Assembly (NCBI GenBank): GCA_046758465.1
Contig: JBHIAG010000085.1
Coordinates: 1-8,811 of the forward strand
DNA from: JBHIAG01 sp046758465
GTDB taxonomy: Bacteria > Acidobacteriota > Terriglobia > Acidiferrales > 2-02-FULL-67-57
Direction of reading: 5' to 3'
DNA: 8,811 bases
Both the position numbers and the translations under genes were made by a program. The stretch's first letter is position 1, and every line of letters begins with the position of its first letter. The notes under the pieces were generated by a model. That model saw only the letters and a list, made by a program, of their open reading frames with translations, was not told where the DNA came from and did no database searches. Positions 1 to 6,883 of the stretch are shown here, piece after piece.

Positions 1-10
1 CCTCTTCTTC

Positions 11-30
11 GGCACGGCTCAAGCCGTGCC
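11..30. repeat. Short perfect palindrome upstream of nusB
   Basis: GGCACGGCT (11-19) is exactly complementary to AGCCGTGCC (22-30). In practice this is an 8-bp GC-rich stem with a TCAA tetraloop. No T-run follows, so it is not a standard intrinsic terminator for a + strand gene. From memory, similar GGCACGGC-type palindromes are frequent between genes in acidobacterial genomes, so a dispersed repeat is as likely as a terminator. A TGA at 32-34 could end an upstream + strand gene, but too little of it is in the window to say. Confidence 0.6.
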
Positions 31-70
31 CTGACAAGTGCTTTTCAGGAAGCCGCGTGAGGTGCTAGCC

Positions 71-490
71 ATGGGCGTGCGCCGCAAAGCCCGCGAGGCT
101 GCTTTCGAGATGCTCTTCCAGTGGGAGATGTCGAAGGACGAGCCCGCCCAGGTCCAGGCGCGCTATTGGGCCGCAGCGAAAAGCAACACGGGCGCGGCCT
201 TCGCCAATGAACTGTTTGCCGGCACCCTCGCCGCGCTGGCGCAGATTGATGAGTTGTTGCGTGCCCACGCCGAACACTGGCGGCTGGAGCGCATGGTTGC
301 CACCGACCGCAATATTCTTCGGCTCGGCGTCCACGAACTTCAGGCCCACCCCGAAACCCCACGCCCGGTCATCATCAACGAAGTCCTGGAAATAGCCCGC
401 AAGTACTCGACGCCAGACTCGGTGCCGTTCATCAACGGTGTTCTCGACGCCGTCCGCCGCACCCTGGAAGCCTCGACCCCGCAGCAGTAG
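71..490 (+). CDS. nusB: Transcription antitermination factor NusB
   Basis: NusB is a small all-helical RNA-binding protein. With NusE (ribosomal protein S10) it binds boxA RNA and helps form the antitermination complex on rRNA operons. The 139-aa product has the family's usual length. Family features visible are the basic start with RRKARE (residues 4-9) leading into AFEMLFQWE, the central WRLERMVATDRNILRLGVHEL block (about 70-90, read as two adjoining segments), and the C-terminal VIINEVLEIARKYS and FINGVLD motifs (about 100-125). I chose ATG 71 because GAGGTG lies 6 nt upstream. An in-frame upstream start at 38 would add 11 residues without family support. The gene converges on the pirin gene with only 10 nt between their stop codons and no visible hairpin terminator there. 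nusB often follows ribH, but the upstream gene lies outside the window. Confidence 0.95.
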   Translation: MGVRRKAREAAFEMLFQWEMSKDEPAQVQARYWAAAKSNTGAAFANELFAGTLAALAQIDELLRAHAEHWRLERMVATDRNILRLGVHELQAHPETPRPVIINEVLEIARKYSTPDSVPFINGVLDAVRRTLEASTPQQ

Positions 491-500
491 CGGCGGCGTA

Positions 501-1199
501 TCATGCCAGGTCGAATAACAGGAATTCCGCCTTCTCGTTGCTGCTGATTTCAAGCTGCTCTTTTTCGCTGACAGCGGCTCCGTCGCTGGCTTCCAGTGAG
601 ATGCCATTCAGCCGCACTGCGCCGCGGGCCACCTGAATCCAGGCATGGCGGTTGGGTTTCAGGCGATGGGTGATTGGCTCCCCGGGAGCCAGCAAACCAA
701 CAAATAACGCAACGTCCTGGTGCACGGTGACCGCCCCCTGAGGGGCGTCTCGGGAGACGAGCAAAACCAGGTGACTGTGATTTCCCTCCGCCTTGAACGC
801 GCGCTGTTCATAGTTAGGGCTGAGGCCTGGCCGTTCCGGCACGATCCAGATCTGCAAAAAGTGCACAGGCTCAGTCTGAGAAGGGTTCACCTCGCTGTGG
901 CGGATGCCCGTGCCCGCGCTCATGCGTTGTACTTCGCCGGGACGGATTACCGAACCGTTGCCCAAACTGTCCCTGTGCTCCAGGGCGCCTTCCAGCACAT
1001 AGGTGATGATTTCCATGTCGCGGTGCCCATGGGTTGGGAAGCCGGCGCCGGGCTGCACGCGGTCTTCGTTGAGCACGCGCAAGTGGCGAAAACCCATGTA
1101 GCGGGAGTGGTAGTAGCGGTCGAAGGAAAACGTGTGATAGCTGTCAAGCCAACTCAGTTTCGTGTGCCCACGCGCATGCGCAGGCCGTCGTTGAATCAT
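501..1199 (-). CDS. Pirin family protein (bicupin, YhhW-like)
   Basis: Pirins are two-domain cupins that bind one metal in the N-terminal domain. Some bacterial members degrade quercetin and others act as redox-responsive regulators. The 232-aa protein has normal length. The metal ligands are all present: His57 and His59 in PTHGHRDME, and His101 and Glu103 in GIRHSE, at the same numbers as in human pirin. Other family marks are SWLDSYHTFSFDRYY near residues 16-30, RVLNEDRV (41-48), and GVIRPGEVQ-like VIRPGEVQRMSAGTG (84-98). The C-terminal cupin (about 130-232) has no metal-ligand set, as expected. ATG at 1199 is preceded by GAGAGGGA about 8 nt upstream. It is probably the last gene of the - strand run, 38 nt after the hydrolase gene. 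The substrate cannot be told from sequence. Confidence 0.93.
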   Translation of the reverse strand: MIQRRPAHARGHTKLSWLDSYHTFSFDRYYHSRYMGFRHLRVLNEDRVQPGAGFPTHGHRDMEIITYVLEGALEHRDSLGNGSVIRPGEVQRMSAGTGIRHSEVNPSQTEPVHFLQIWIVPERPGLSPNYEQRAFKAEGNHSHLVLLVSRDAPQGAVTVHQDVALFVGLLAPGEPITHRLKPNRHAWIQVARGAVRLNGISLEASDGAAVSEKEQLEISSNEKAEFLLFDLA

Positions 1200-1237
1200 T
1201 TGAGGCTTCCCTCTCAGGCAGCGTATCCGGCCGCCCG

Positions 1238-2107
1238 CTAGTTGTGTGACCGGGTGTCGGAAGCCGGGAAGAGGAAGGCGGCGGCGCGGGCGATGATGGC
1301 GGGATGCGTGCCCTGGTGGCCGACGCCTTTGACGACGTGTAGTTCAAAGCCGTTGGCGATTTTCTTCTCCTTGGCCAGCCGCCGCATCTGCTCATACCAG
1401 TGGCGCCCGCGCTCCAACCGGTGCCGGCCCTGCAAGCGGTCAACGGCCTGCTCCTGGCGCAGGTACCTGTCGCGTGTCGTATCGTTCTCTCCGATCACCA
1501 CCGCCAACGGCAAGGCCAGCAGTGCGTCGAGGCGGAACTCGACGTCGGGCGGTACGCGCGCGTTCTTTTTTATCCCGTAGGGGTAGTCCAGCGCGGGGTC
1601 GGGCAGACACCACCAGCCGGGCGCGCCCACGACCACGCGCTGCAACCGGTCAGGATGAACCAGCGCGTAGCGGTGAGCGAACTGTCCGCCACCGGAAAAA
1701 CCGTAGAGATAGAAGCGCGCGATCTTGGCGCGCGTCAGGCGTGCGACTTCCGCCAGCAGGGCGTGGAGCTTGAGGTCAGCCCGCGGCCCGCGGAAGTTCA
1801 ACCGCTGGTAGTCAGGAAACGTCCTGCGGTCGAAGAGCGGGGCTACCACCACCAGGTTTTCTCGCTCCGCCATCGGGATCCAGGCGCGCGCGTGGGCTTT
1901 GGCTGTGCGCGAAGCGCCGTGCACGGCGACCAGGACGGTGCCCCCGGGCGAAAAATTGTCAGGAATATAAAGGTAGTAGGTCTGAGCGTCGAGTTGCCGC
2001 TGGAGAAGCTTTCCCCGGGGCGGCTCTTTTCCGGCCGCAGCCGCGAGCAAGCTCGCAGCCGCGACCCAAACCCCGAGCCACAGCACTCGACTCGCAGCCG
2101 GCTTCAT
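1238..2107 (-). CDS. Secreted alpha/beta hydrolase (PHB depolymerase / LpqC-like esterase)
   Basis: This is a 289-aa exported serine hydrolase. Residues 1-26 form a signal peptide: MKPAASR, a hydrophobic core LWLGVWVAAASLLA, then AAAAG. The fold motifs are in order: oxyanion region VAVHGAS (about 60-66), nucleophile elbow YGFSGGG with Ser138, the likely acid Asp209 in GENDTTRD, and the catalytic His264 in GVGHQG. The arrangement matches the poly(3-hydroxybutyrate) depolymerase/feruloyl esterase-like group of alpha/beta hydrolases; the substrate is not identifiable. ATG 2107 is supported by GGAGGAG 5 nt upstream, and it overlaps the stop of the VOC gene as ATGA, implying translational coupling. 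An in-frame upstream start at 2131 would place eight residues before the signal peptide and has no comparable ribosome site. A GWWCLPDP segment (164-171) lies in the lid region. Confidence 0.85.
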   Translation of the reverse strand: MKPAASRVLWLGVWVAAASLLAAAAGKEPPRGKLLQRQLDAQTYYLYIPDNFSPGGTVLVAVHGASRTAKAHARAWIPMAERENLVVVAPLFDRRTFPDYQRLNFRGPRADLKLHALLAEVARLTRAKIARFYLYGFSGGGQFAHRYALVHPDRLQRVVVGAPGWWCLPDPALDYPYGIKKNARVPPDVEFRLDALLALPLAVVIGENDTTRDRYLRQEQAVDRLQGRHRLERGRHWYEQMRRLAKEKKIANGFELHVVKGVGHQGTHPAIIARAAAFLFPASDTRSHN

Positions 2108-2499
2108 CGCTGCTCCTCCGGCAGGGCACACAACTCTACGCGGTTACCGTCGAGGTCGTCAAAATAGATCGAGCGCGCCTTCCAGGCCGGAAACGCCACC
2201 GGGCCCTCCACCTCGATGCCGCGCGCGTGCAGGTGCTCCAGCGCCCGCTCGAGCTCGCCGGGGGCGATGCGCAGGGCGAAGTGGATCGGCCCCTTGCAGT
2301 GAGCTGCGCCGAAGCTGAGCGGCCCGCGAGTCAGACCGATGCGCTGTGGCGCGCCCGGAGGCCCCGCCCACAGCCAGGCCCAGGTGTCATTGGCTGGCTG
2401 GTCGACCGCGAGCCCCACGACCTGGTGGTAGAACTTTGCCGCGCGGCGCACGTCTTTGACCACCAGAATGATTTCCGAAATTCCCTGCGGCTGGATCAC
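2104..2499 (-). CDS. VOC superfamily (glyoxalase/bleomycin-resistance fold) protein
   Basis: This is a small 131-aa vicinal-oxygen-chelate protein, the size of a single two-module VOC unit. The start ISEIILVVKDVRRAAKFY with HQVVGL is a typical first module, and IYFDDLDGNRVEL near the C terminus is the typical last strand. Likely metal ligands are Glu9, His73 (PIHFALRI) and Glu122 (RVELCA); the fourth is unclear. Family members include lyases, isomerases, dioxygenases and thiol transferases, and nothing here separates them. Start choice: GTG 2499 has GAGGTG 6 nt upstream, the same ribosome site as nusB, and begins the protein just before the first VOC strand. ATG 2523 and TTG 2550 are in frame but lack a Shine-Dalgarno match. 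It follows the phosphohexomutase gene and overlaps the hydrolase gene by 4 nt. Confidence 0.85.
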   Translation of the reverse strand: MIQPQGISEIILVVKDVRRAAKFYHQVVGLAVDQPANDTWAWLWAGPPGAPQRIGLTRGPLSFGAAHCKGPIHFALRIAPGELERALEHLHARGIEVEGPVAFPAWKARSIYFDDLDGNRVELCALPEEQR

Positions 2500-2560
2500 C
2501 CTACCCACCTCGCGAACACTCATTCTGGCCCAAGCCCTGCGGTGAGGCAAGCCACGTGCG

Positions 2561-4045
2561 TCAGGTGGTGCGGACGAGTTCTTCCATCGCTTGCAGCACC
2601 GCGCGGGTCAGCTCCGGGGCCTGGGTTTCAGCGTAGAGCCGCATCAGTGGTTCCGTGCCCGAAGCGCGCACCAGCACCCAGCCGGTGTTGAGCAGGTGGA
2701 ACTTGATGCCGTCGAGGTCTTCGCGACCTACCACAGTCCACGGCCCGAGCTTGGGAAGCTGGTTCCGGGCGAGGTAGGCGAGCGCGCGCTGCTGCTGTTT
2801 GGCCGGGAGTTCAAGGTCGAGCCGCGCGAAGTGGTGGGGACCAAACTCGGTGTGGAGCTTGGCGACCAGGTCGGCGAGCCCCGAAGCCTGCTCGCCTGCC
2901 CGTCCGGCAGGCGGGCGCAGGCGAGCTTCGGGGCCGTGCGTGGCCAGGATTTCGGCCAGCAGCAGCGAAACCAGCAAACCGTCGCGCTCCGGCAGGTGCC
3001 AGCGGAGCCCGATGCCTCCGCTCTCCTCGCCGCCGATCAGCAGGTCGCGCTCGAGCATCAAGTCACAGATGTATTTGAAGCCGATGGGCGTTTCATGGAC
3101 GCGCCGGCCGTAGCGCTCAGCGATGCGGTCGATCATTTTGGTGGCCGAGAAGGTGCGCGCGATCTCGCCGCGCTCACCGCGCGCCAGCAGATGCTGGAGC
3201 ACGAGCGAGAAAATTCTATGCGGGTCCACGAAGTAGCCCTGGGCGTCCACCGCACCCACGCGGTCGGCGTCGCCGTCGGTAGCCAGTCCCGCGTCGTAGC
3301 CCGCGCGCTGTACCGCTTGCGAGAGCTCATCCAGGTGGGGCGGAATCGGTTCCGGCTGGAGACCGCCGAAGAGCGGGTCTCGCTGGCCGTGGATTTCGCG
3401 ATGGGGGACTCCGTGCTGCTCGAAGAGTTCGCGCAGGTAGCCCACGGCGGCGCCGTACATCGGGTCGAGGATGAAGCGGTAGCCGGCGCGGGCGATGCGG
3501 TCGAGATCCACCAGTTGGCGCAGGCGAGTGAGATAAGGGGTCTTCAAATCCACCCGCTCGATGAGCCGCGGCTGCGGCACGAGCCGCCAGGGGGCGTCGT
3601 CAGCCAGCATGCGTTCGACTTCCGCGACGATGCGGGGTGAGGCTGAGCCGGCGTAGCGGGCTTTGAGTTTCAGGCCGTTCCAGCGCGGGGGGTTATGGCT
3701 GGCAGTAACCATCACGCCGCCTGCGGTGGCGAGCTGCCGCACGGCAAAGGAAACTGCCGGCGTCGGGGTGGATGCCTGGGCGAGGTAGACGTGGAGGCCA
3801 GCCCCCGAGAGCACCTCGGCCACTACAGCGGCTGCTTGTGGTGAGTGGAAGCGCGTGTCGTAGCCCACCACGACACCGGCGCGCACGTCCTCGAACTCGA
3901 CGAAGTAGCGCGCCAGCGCTGCGCTCAGGCGGCGGACATTGGCGAAGGTGAAGTCGTCGGCGATAACGCCGCGCCAGCCGTCGGTGCCAAAGTGCAGGCT
4001 CGGAGTAGAGCGTCTCGTTCGCTTGTGGCCGGGTCGCGGTTTCAC
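2561..4045 (-). CDS. Phosphoglucomutase/phosphomannomutase family phosphohexomutase
   Basis: The enzyme interconverts hexose-6-phosphate and hexose-1-phosphate in the cytoplasm. Beside a GDP-mannose synthase gene, mannose phosphate is the likely substrate, but this subfamily often also takes glucose phosphate. All four family motifs are present: the phosphoserine loop TASHNP (Ser116), the Mg loop DGDADR (257-262), the sugar loop GGEESGG (338-344) and the phosphate loop RASGTEP (460-466). The N terminus HFGTDGWRGVIADDFTF is characteristic. The start is GTG 4045, overlapping the upstream stop codon as GTGA. At 494 aa it is about 18 residues longer than I expect. The excess falls at residues 371-389, between LAEILATHG and LADLVAKL, exactly where a GC-rich palindromic repeat (2879-2933) sits in frame. 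The insertion lies between the sugar loop and the C-terminal domain, so activity is probably kept. Confidence 0.92.
   Translation of the reverse strand: MKPRPGHKRTRRSTPSLHFGTDGWRGVIADDFTFANVRRLSAALARYFVEFEDVRAGVVVGYDTRFHSPQAAAVVAEVLSGAGLHVYLAQASTPTPAVSFAVRQLATAGGVMVTASHNPPRWNGLKLKARYAGSASPRIVAEVERMLADDAPWRLVPQPRLIERVDLKTPYLTRLRQLVDLDRIARAGYRFILDPMYGAAVGYLRELFEQHGVPHREIHGQRDPLFGGLQPEPIPPHLDELSQAVQRAGYDAGLATDGDADRVGAVDAQGYFVDPHRIFSLVLQHLLARGERGEIARTFSATKMIDRIAERYGRRVHETPIGFKYICDLMLERDLLIGGEESGGIGLRWHLPERDGLLVSLLLAEILATHGPEARLRPPAGRAGEQASGLADLVAKLHTEFGPHHFARLDLELPAKQQQRALAYLARNQLPKLGPWTVVGREDLDGIKFHLLNTGWVLVRASGTEPLMRLYAETQAPELTRAVLQAMEELVRTT
2879..2933. repeat. Nested palindromic element inside the phosphohexomutase gene
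   Basis: Outer arms CCCCGAAGC (2879-2887) and GCTTCGGGG (2925-2933) are exact complements. Inside them GCTCGCCTGC (2890-2899) pairs with GCAGGCGAGC (2917-2926), and GCCTGCC (2894-2900) can instead pair with GGCAGGC (2906-2912). The outer arms together match the intergenic palindrome at 5367-5382. The central 27 bp (2895-2921) has the same first and last ten bases as the reverse complement of 6901-6930. The element is 55 bp and keeps the reading frame, encoding the proline/glycine/arginine-rich stretch at residues 371-389. The structure is direct observation; calling it an inserted mobile repeat is inference. Confidence 0.75.
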
Positions 4046-5133
4046 AGCAGGTTCCGCCGGTTCGTTCCTTCCAGATATTCTACGACTTTGCCGACCTCTT
4101 GCGCCCGTTCGCGGGTGGTGACCAGCAGGGCATCGCGCGTTTCGACCACCACGAGGTTCGAGACGCCCACCGCGGCGGCAAATTTCTTTGGCGTCCAGAG
4201 CAGATTGCCGCGCGCGTCGAGCGCCAGGGTCTCCCCACGCGTAACGTTGCGCGTCCCGCGAGGCGGGACCAGATAGTCGTAGAGGGCGGCCCAGGAGCCG
4301 AGGTCGGTCCAGCCGATGTCGGCGGGCAGCATGCGCACGTCCGGTGCCCGCTCCAGCAGGGCGTAGTCCACGGAAATGTTCTGGAGCTTTGGATAGAGCC
4401 GCGTCAGGGTGCGCGCGTAGGCGCGGGTGCCGAGGGTGGTGCTGAGCGCTGCCAGGGCGCGCGCGGTGGCCGGCAAGTAGCGCGCCAGCAGCTTTTGAAA
4501 GGTTGAAAGCGTCCAGAAAAACATGCCCGAGTTCCAGTAGTAGCGGCGGCTGCGCAGGTAGCGGCGGGCGGTGGCCGGGTCAGGTTTCTCAGTAAAGCGC
4601 CGCGCGCGATAGACGGGCGCGCTCGCGACGCGTTTCCAGAACCGTCCGCGCTCGATGTAGCCGTAGCCGGTGTGCGGTTCGCGGGGGGGGATTCCGAGAA
4701 CGGCGGCGCAGTCGTCCGCCTGCGCCGTGGCCAGCGCCGAGCGCACCAGGCGGTGAAAGCGAGCCGGGTGGCGAATGGCATGGTCGGCGGGGAAGACGCC
4801 GAGCAAGGCGTCCGGTGCGCGGCGCTTGATGTGCGCGGCGGCCAGGGCAATGGCGGCGGCGGTGTTGCGGGCTACGGGTTCGACCAGCAGGTTGCCTGTC
4901 GGCAACGGCCGAAGCTGGCGGCGGACCAGGCCTGCCTGTTCGCGGCCGGTGATGACAAAGATTCGGTTGCGGGGAAACAGCGGGCGCAGTCGCTGATAGG
5001 TTTGCTGGAGCAGGGATGCGCGGCTCGCCAGCGCCAGAAACTGCTTGGCGCGGCGGCGGCGGCTGAGGGGCCAGAAGCGGGTGCCACGGCCGCCGGCGAG
5101 GATCACCGCGTAGGCGGGTAGTTGGTCGGGCAT
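4042..5133 (-). CDS. manC: Mannose-1-phosphate guanylyltransferase (GDP-mannose pyrophosphorylase)
   Basis: It makes GDP-mannose from mannose-1-phosphate and GTP for polysaccharide, O-antigen or glycan synthesis. The 363-aa protein is a single nucleotidyltransferase domain followed by a short beta-helix-like tail. It lacks the C-terminal mannose-6-phosphate isomerase cupin of bifunctional ManC/AlgA proteins. Motifs: ILAGGRGTRFWPLSR with Lys30 (11-30), EPVARNTAAAI (85-95), the metal-binding FPADH (114-118), TGYGYI (155-160), FTEKP (180-184), YWNSGMFFW (199-207) and GWTDLGSW (274-281). ATG 5133 is chosen because the family begins shortly before the glycine-rich loop; GTG 5151 is an alternative. 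Neither has a clear Shine-Dalgarno site, and the leader runs straight into a tandem repeat. It is the first gene of the - strand run and overlaps the phosphohexomutase by 4 nt. The symbol is assigned by function. Confidence 0.92.
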   Translation of the reverse strand: MPDQLPAYAVILAGGRGTRFWPLSRRRRAKQFLALASRASLLQQTYQRLRPLFPRNRIFVITGREQAGLVRRQLRPLPTGNLLVEPVARNTAAAIALAAAHIKRRAPDALLGVFPADHAIRHPARFHRLVRSALATAQADDCAAVLGIPPREPHTGYGYIERGRFWKRVASAPVYRARRFTEKPDPATARRYLRSRRYYWNSGMFFWTLSTFQKLLARYLPATARALAALSTTLGTRAYARTLTRLYPKLQNISVDYALLERAPDVRMLPADIGWTDLGSWAALYDYLVPPRGTRNVTRGETLALDARGNLLWTPKKFAAAVGVSNLVVVETRDALLVTTRERAQEVGKVVEYLEGTNRRNLL

Positions 5134-5150
5134 AGGTGAAAATGAAACCA

Positions 5151-5175
5151 CAGATGAACACAGATGAACACAGAT
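5151..5175. repeat. 10-bp tandem repeat in the manC leader
   Basis: The unit CAGATGAACA occurs twice in full (5151-5160, 5161-5170) followed by CAGAT (5171-5175). It begins only 17 bp from the ATG of manC, so it lies within or next to the ribosome-binding leader. From memory, CACAGATGAACACAGAT arrays are common intergenic repeats in many environmental bacteria. Confidence 0.85.
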
Positions 5176-5257
5176 TTGTTAGAGGGTCAGAGAGTCGAAG
5201 AGTCGCTAGGCAGGGCGGAAGAAGAAACACGTGCACAGAAGGGCTCACCACAGAGGC

Positions 5258-5319
5258 ACCCTTCGACCCGTTCGGCAAGCTCAGGGTCGCCCTGAGGTAC
5301 TCGAAGGGCGACTTCGCTC
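5258..5319. repeat. 62-bp composite palindromic direct repeat, copy 1
   Basis: It aligns base for base with 6711-6772; by my reading only two positions differ, both near the left end (T/C at 5262, A/G at 5266). It contains an outer inverted pair CCCTTCGA (5259-5266) with TCGAAGGG (5301-5308) and an inner pair CTCAGGG (5280-5286) with CCCTGAG (5290-5296). The TTCGGCAAGCTCAGGG part resembles the TTCGACAAGCTCAGGG repeat seen across many genomes (recall), of which a short version is at 5333-5351. Confidence 0.9.
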
Positions 5320-5365
5320 CCCGCAAAAAGCGCCCTTCGACAAGCTCAGGGCAAGCGGGGTCTTC

Positions 5366-5383
5366 GCCCCGAAGCTTCGGGGC
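5366..5383. repeat. 18-bp perfect palindrome
   Basis: GCCCCGAAGCTTCGGGGC reads the same on both strands. It lies about 85 bp past the aminotransferase stop on the - strand. There is no T-run on the - strand side, so an intrinsic terminator is not supported. Its two halves match the outer arms of the element inside the phosphohexomutase gene (2879-2887 and 2925-2933). Confidence 0.85.
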
Positions 5384-5467
5384 TTCGACAGGGCAGGCAG
5401 AGGACGCAGAGAGGAAGAAGCAGCGGAGGCAGAGGAGGCAAAGGATAACGATAAGAACTGGGAGCAG

Positions 5468-6661
5468 CTAGGGAGAGAAGAATTGCTGGAGGCGGCGGAG
5501 GCCTTCTTCGATGCGCTCCATGGAGGTGGCGTAGGAGATGCGGATGTGGGTGGCGGTGCCGAAGGCTTCGCCGGGCACGACCACGATGCGCGCTTGCGCG
5601 AGCAGCCGGCGGGCGAGTTCGACCGTGTCGGTGAGGCGCGCGCGTTGCAGGTAGCGGCTCACGTTGGGGTAGGCGTAGAAGGCGCCGCGCGGTTGCGCGC
5701 AGGAAAGATCAGGAATCGCGTTGAGCCCGGCGATGATGCGGGCGCGCCGCCGGGTGTATTCGGCCAACATTTGCTCGACGGAGTCCATTGAGCCGCGCAG
5801 CGCCTCCAGGGCGGCTTTTTGGGCGATGGAGGTGGGATTGGAAGTCGAATGGCTTTGCAGGCGCAGCATCGCCTGGATGATGGGTTCGGGTGCGAGCGCG
5901 TAGCCGATGCGCCAGCCAGTCATGGCAAACATCTTCGACAGCGAGCCGACGACGATGACGTGCGGCTTCGCCTCCGGCAGGCTGGTGACGGAAAAGGGTG
6001 GGCGGTCGTAGAGGAAGTGCGAGTAGCACTCATCGGTCAGCAGCAGCGCACCGCGGCGGCGCACCAGTTCCAGGATGCGGTTGAACTCACCTGGTTCGAT
6101 AACCGCGCCCGAAGGGTTATTGGGCGAGTTGACGATGACGAGCCGGGTGCCTTCGACCCAGGCGCGCTCCAGGTGTGCGGCGGTGAGGCTGAACCCGGCG
6201 GCCTCCTCGGTCGGCACCGGAATCACCCGCCCGCCGGCGTAGTGAATCACCTCAGGAAAGCTGACCCAGTAGGGCACGGGCAGCAGCACGGCGTCGCCGG
6301 GGTTGATGAGGACACTGACGGCGTTGAAGATGGCGTGCTTGCCGCCGACGGTGGCGATGCACTCGGGCGGGGTGTAGTGCGTGGCGAGTTCGCGGGCGTG
6401 CCAGGCGCAGATGGCTGCGCGCAGTTCGCGGATGCCGCCGGCGGGGGTGTATTTCGTGAAGTCCGCCGCCAGGGCGCGGATGGCAGCCTGCTTGATGTGG
6501 TCGGGAGTGGGGAAGTCGGGCTCGCCCGGGCCGAAGTCCACCAGGTCAACGCCCTGGGCGCGGAGCTGTTCGGCCTGTTGGAGGACAGCGAGGGTGGCCG
6601 AGACCGAGATGCGTTCGACGCGCTCAGCCAGTTTGAAGGTGGTGACGGGAGTTTTGGGCAT
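5468..6661 (-). CDS. Class I PLP aminotransferase, aspartate/prephenate type
   Basis: This is a 397-aa cytoplasmic fold-type I aminotransferase of the Ib group that includes Thermus AspAT. It transfers amino groups between aspartate and 2-oxoglutarate, and related enzymes also act on prephenate to give arogenate for tyrosine and phenylalanine synthesis. Seen: FGPGEPDFPTP (43-53), the cofactor loop VGGKHAIFN (105-113), PYWVSFPE (130-137), NSPNNPSG (178-185), the PLP-contacting Asp210 and Tyr213, Schiff-base Lys243 in SLSKMFAMTGWRIGY, and carboxylate-binding Arg374 in HIRISYA. Lys108 in GGKHA corresponds to the extra substrate-binding lysine of the Thermus-type enzymes. ATG 6661 fits the family N terminus, but its ribosome site is poor. 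The gene stands alone between two repeat-filled gaps and is flanked by 62-bp direct repeats. The exact substrate is not settled by sequence. Confidence 0.92.
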   Translation of the reverse strand: MPKTPVTTFKLAERVERISVSATLAVLQQAEQLRAQGVDLVDFGPGEPDFPTPDHIKQAAIRALAADFTKYTPAGGIRELRAAICAWHARELATHYTPPECIATVGGKHAIFNAVSVLINPGDAVLLPVPYWVSFPEVIHYAGGRVIPVPTEEAAGFSLTAAHLERAWVEGTRLVIVNSPNNPSGAVIEPGEFNRILELVRRRGALLLTDECYSHFLYDRPPFSVTSLPEAKPHVIVVGSLSKMFAMTGWRIGYALAPEPIIQAMLRLQSHSTSNPTSIAQKAALEALRGSMDSVEQMLAEYTRRRARIIAGLNAIPDLSCAQPRGAFYAYPNVSRYLQRARLTDTVELARRLLAQARIVVVPGEAFGTATHIRISYATSMERIEEGLRRLQQFFSP

Positions 6662-6710
6662 CGCGTGGCCTAAAGGCTAACACAGGAAGCAGAGGAGGCA
6701 AAGGAGACAA

Positions 6711-6772
6711 ACCCCTCGGCCCGTTCGGCAAGCTCAGGGTCGCCCTGAGGTACTCGAAGGGCGACTTCGCTC
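6711..6772. repeat. 62-bp composite palindromic direct repeat, copy 2
   Basis: It is the partner of 5258-5319, in the same orientation, on the other side of the aminotransferase gene. The TTCGGCAAGCTCAGGG core and the CCCTGAG and TCGAAGGG arms are unchanged. Here the left outer arm is CCCCTCGG instead of CCCTTCGA, which weakens pairing with TCGAAGGG, so copy 1 looks closer to an ancestral palindrome. Confidence 0.9.
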
Positions 6773-6883
6773 AGGGTAAAGGAAGCAAAAGAGGCAGAGG
6801 AGACAAAGGATGGCAACGAGACAGTGGAGTCATTTCAGCACAGAGGCACAGAGGACGCAGAGGAAGGGGCCCGGCGATCAGAA

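Larger units (their letters stand above)
5134..5467. other. Repeat-filled intergenic region between the aminotransferase and manC
   Basis: I see no gene in these 334 bp. From left to right it contains a 10-bp tandem repeat (5151-5175), a CACAGAGG-type fragment (about 5249-5257), the first copy of a 62-bp repeat (5258-5319), a short related sequence CCCTTCGACAAGCTCAGGG (5333-5351), a perfect palindrome (5366-5383) and a purine-rich GAGG/GCAGAGG tract (about 5396-5445). The ORFs that cross it on the + strand are composed of repeats. It must hold the promoter of manC and the 3' end of the aminotransferase message, but I found neither a convincing -35/-10 pair nor a U-tract terminator. Confidence 0.75.

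Noticed and set aside
65..607. 180-codon - strand frame across nusB
   Set aside because: It is antisense to nusB and the pirin end, with no domain; nusB has a good ribosome site and conserved motifs.
2591..3640. Long + strand open frame of 349 codons
   Set aside because: It is entirely antisense to the phosphohexomutase gene, whose product carries all four catalytic motifs. The + strand translation shows no family features and is explained by high GC content.
5151..5175. CRISPR-like array
   Set aside because: The 10-bp units are directly adjacent with no spacers, and no cas gene is present.
5366..5383. Palindrome as an intrinsic terminator for the aminotransferase gene
   Set aside because: The stem is strong but no T-run follows on the - strand, and the same halves occur inside a coding gene at 2879-2933, so a dispersed repeat explains it better.
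5136..5791. Overlapping + strand frames giving NTDEHR and RPSTSSGQ-type peptides
   Set aside because: These translate the tandem repeat, the 62-bp repeat and the palindrome, then run antisense into the aminotransferase gene. Such peptides are common artefacts of intergenic repeats.
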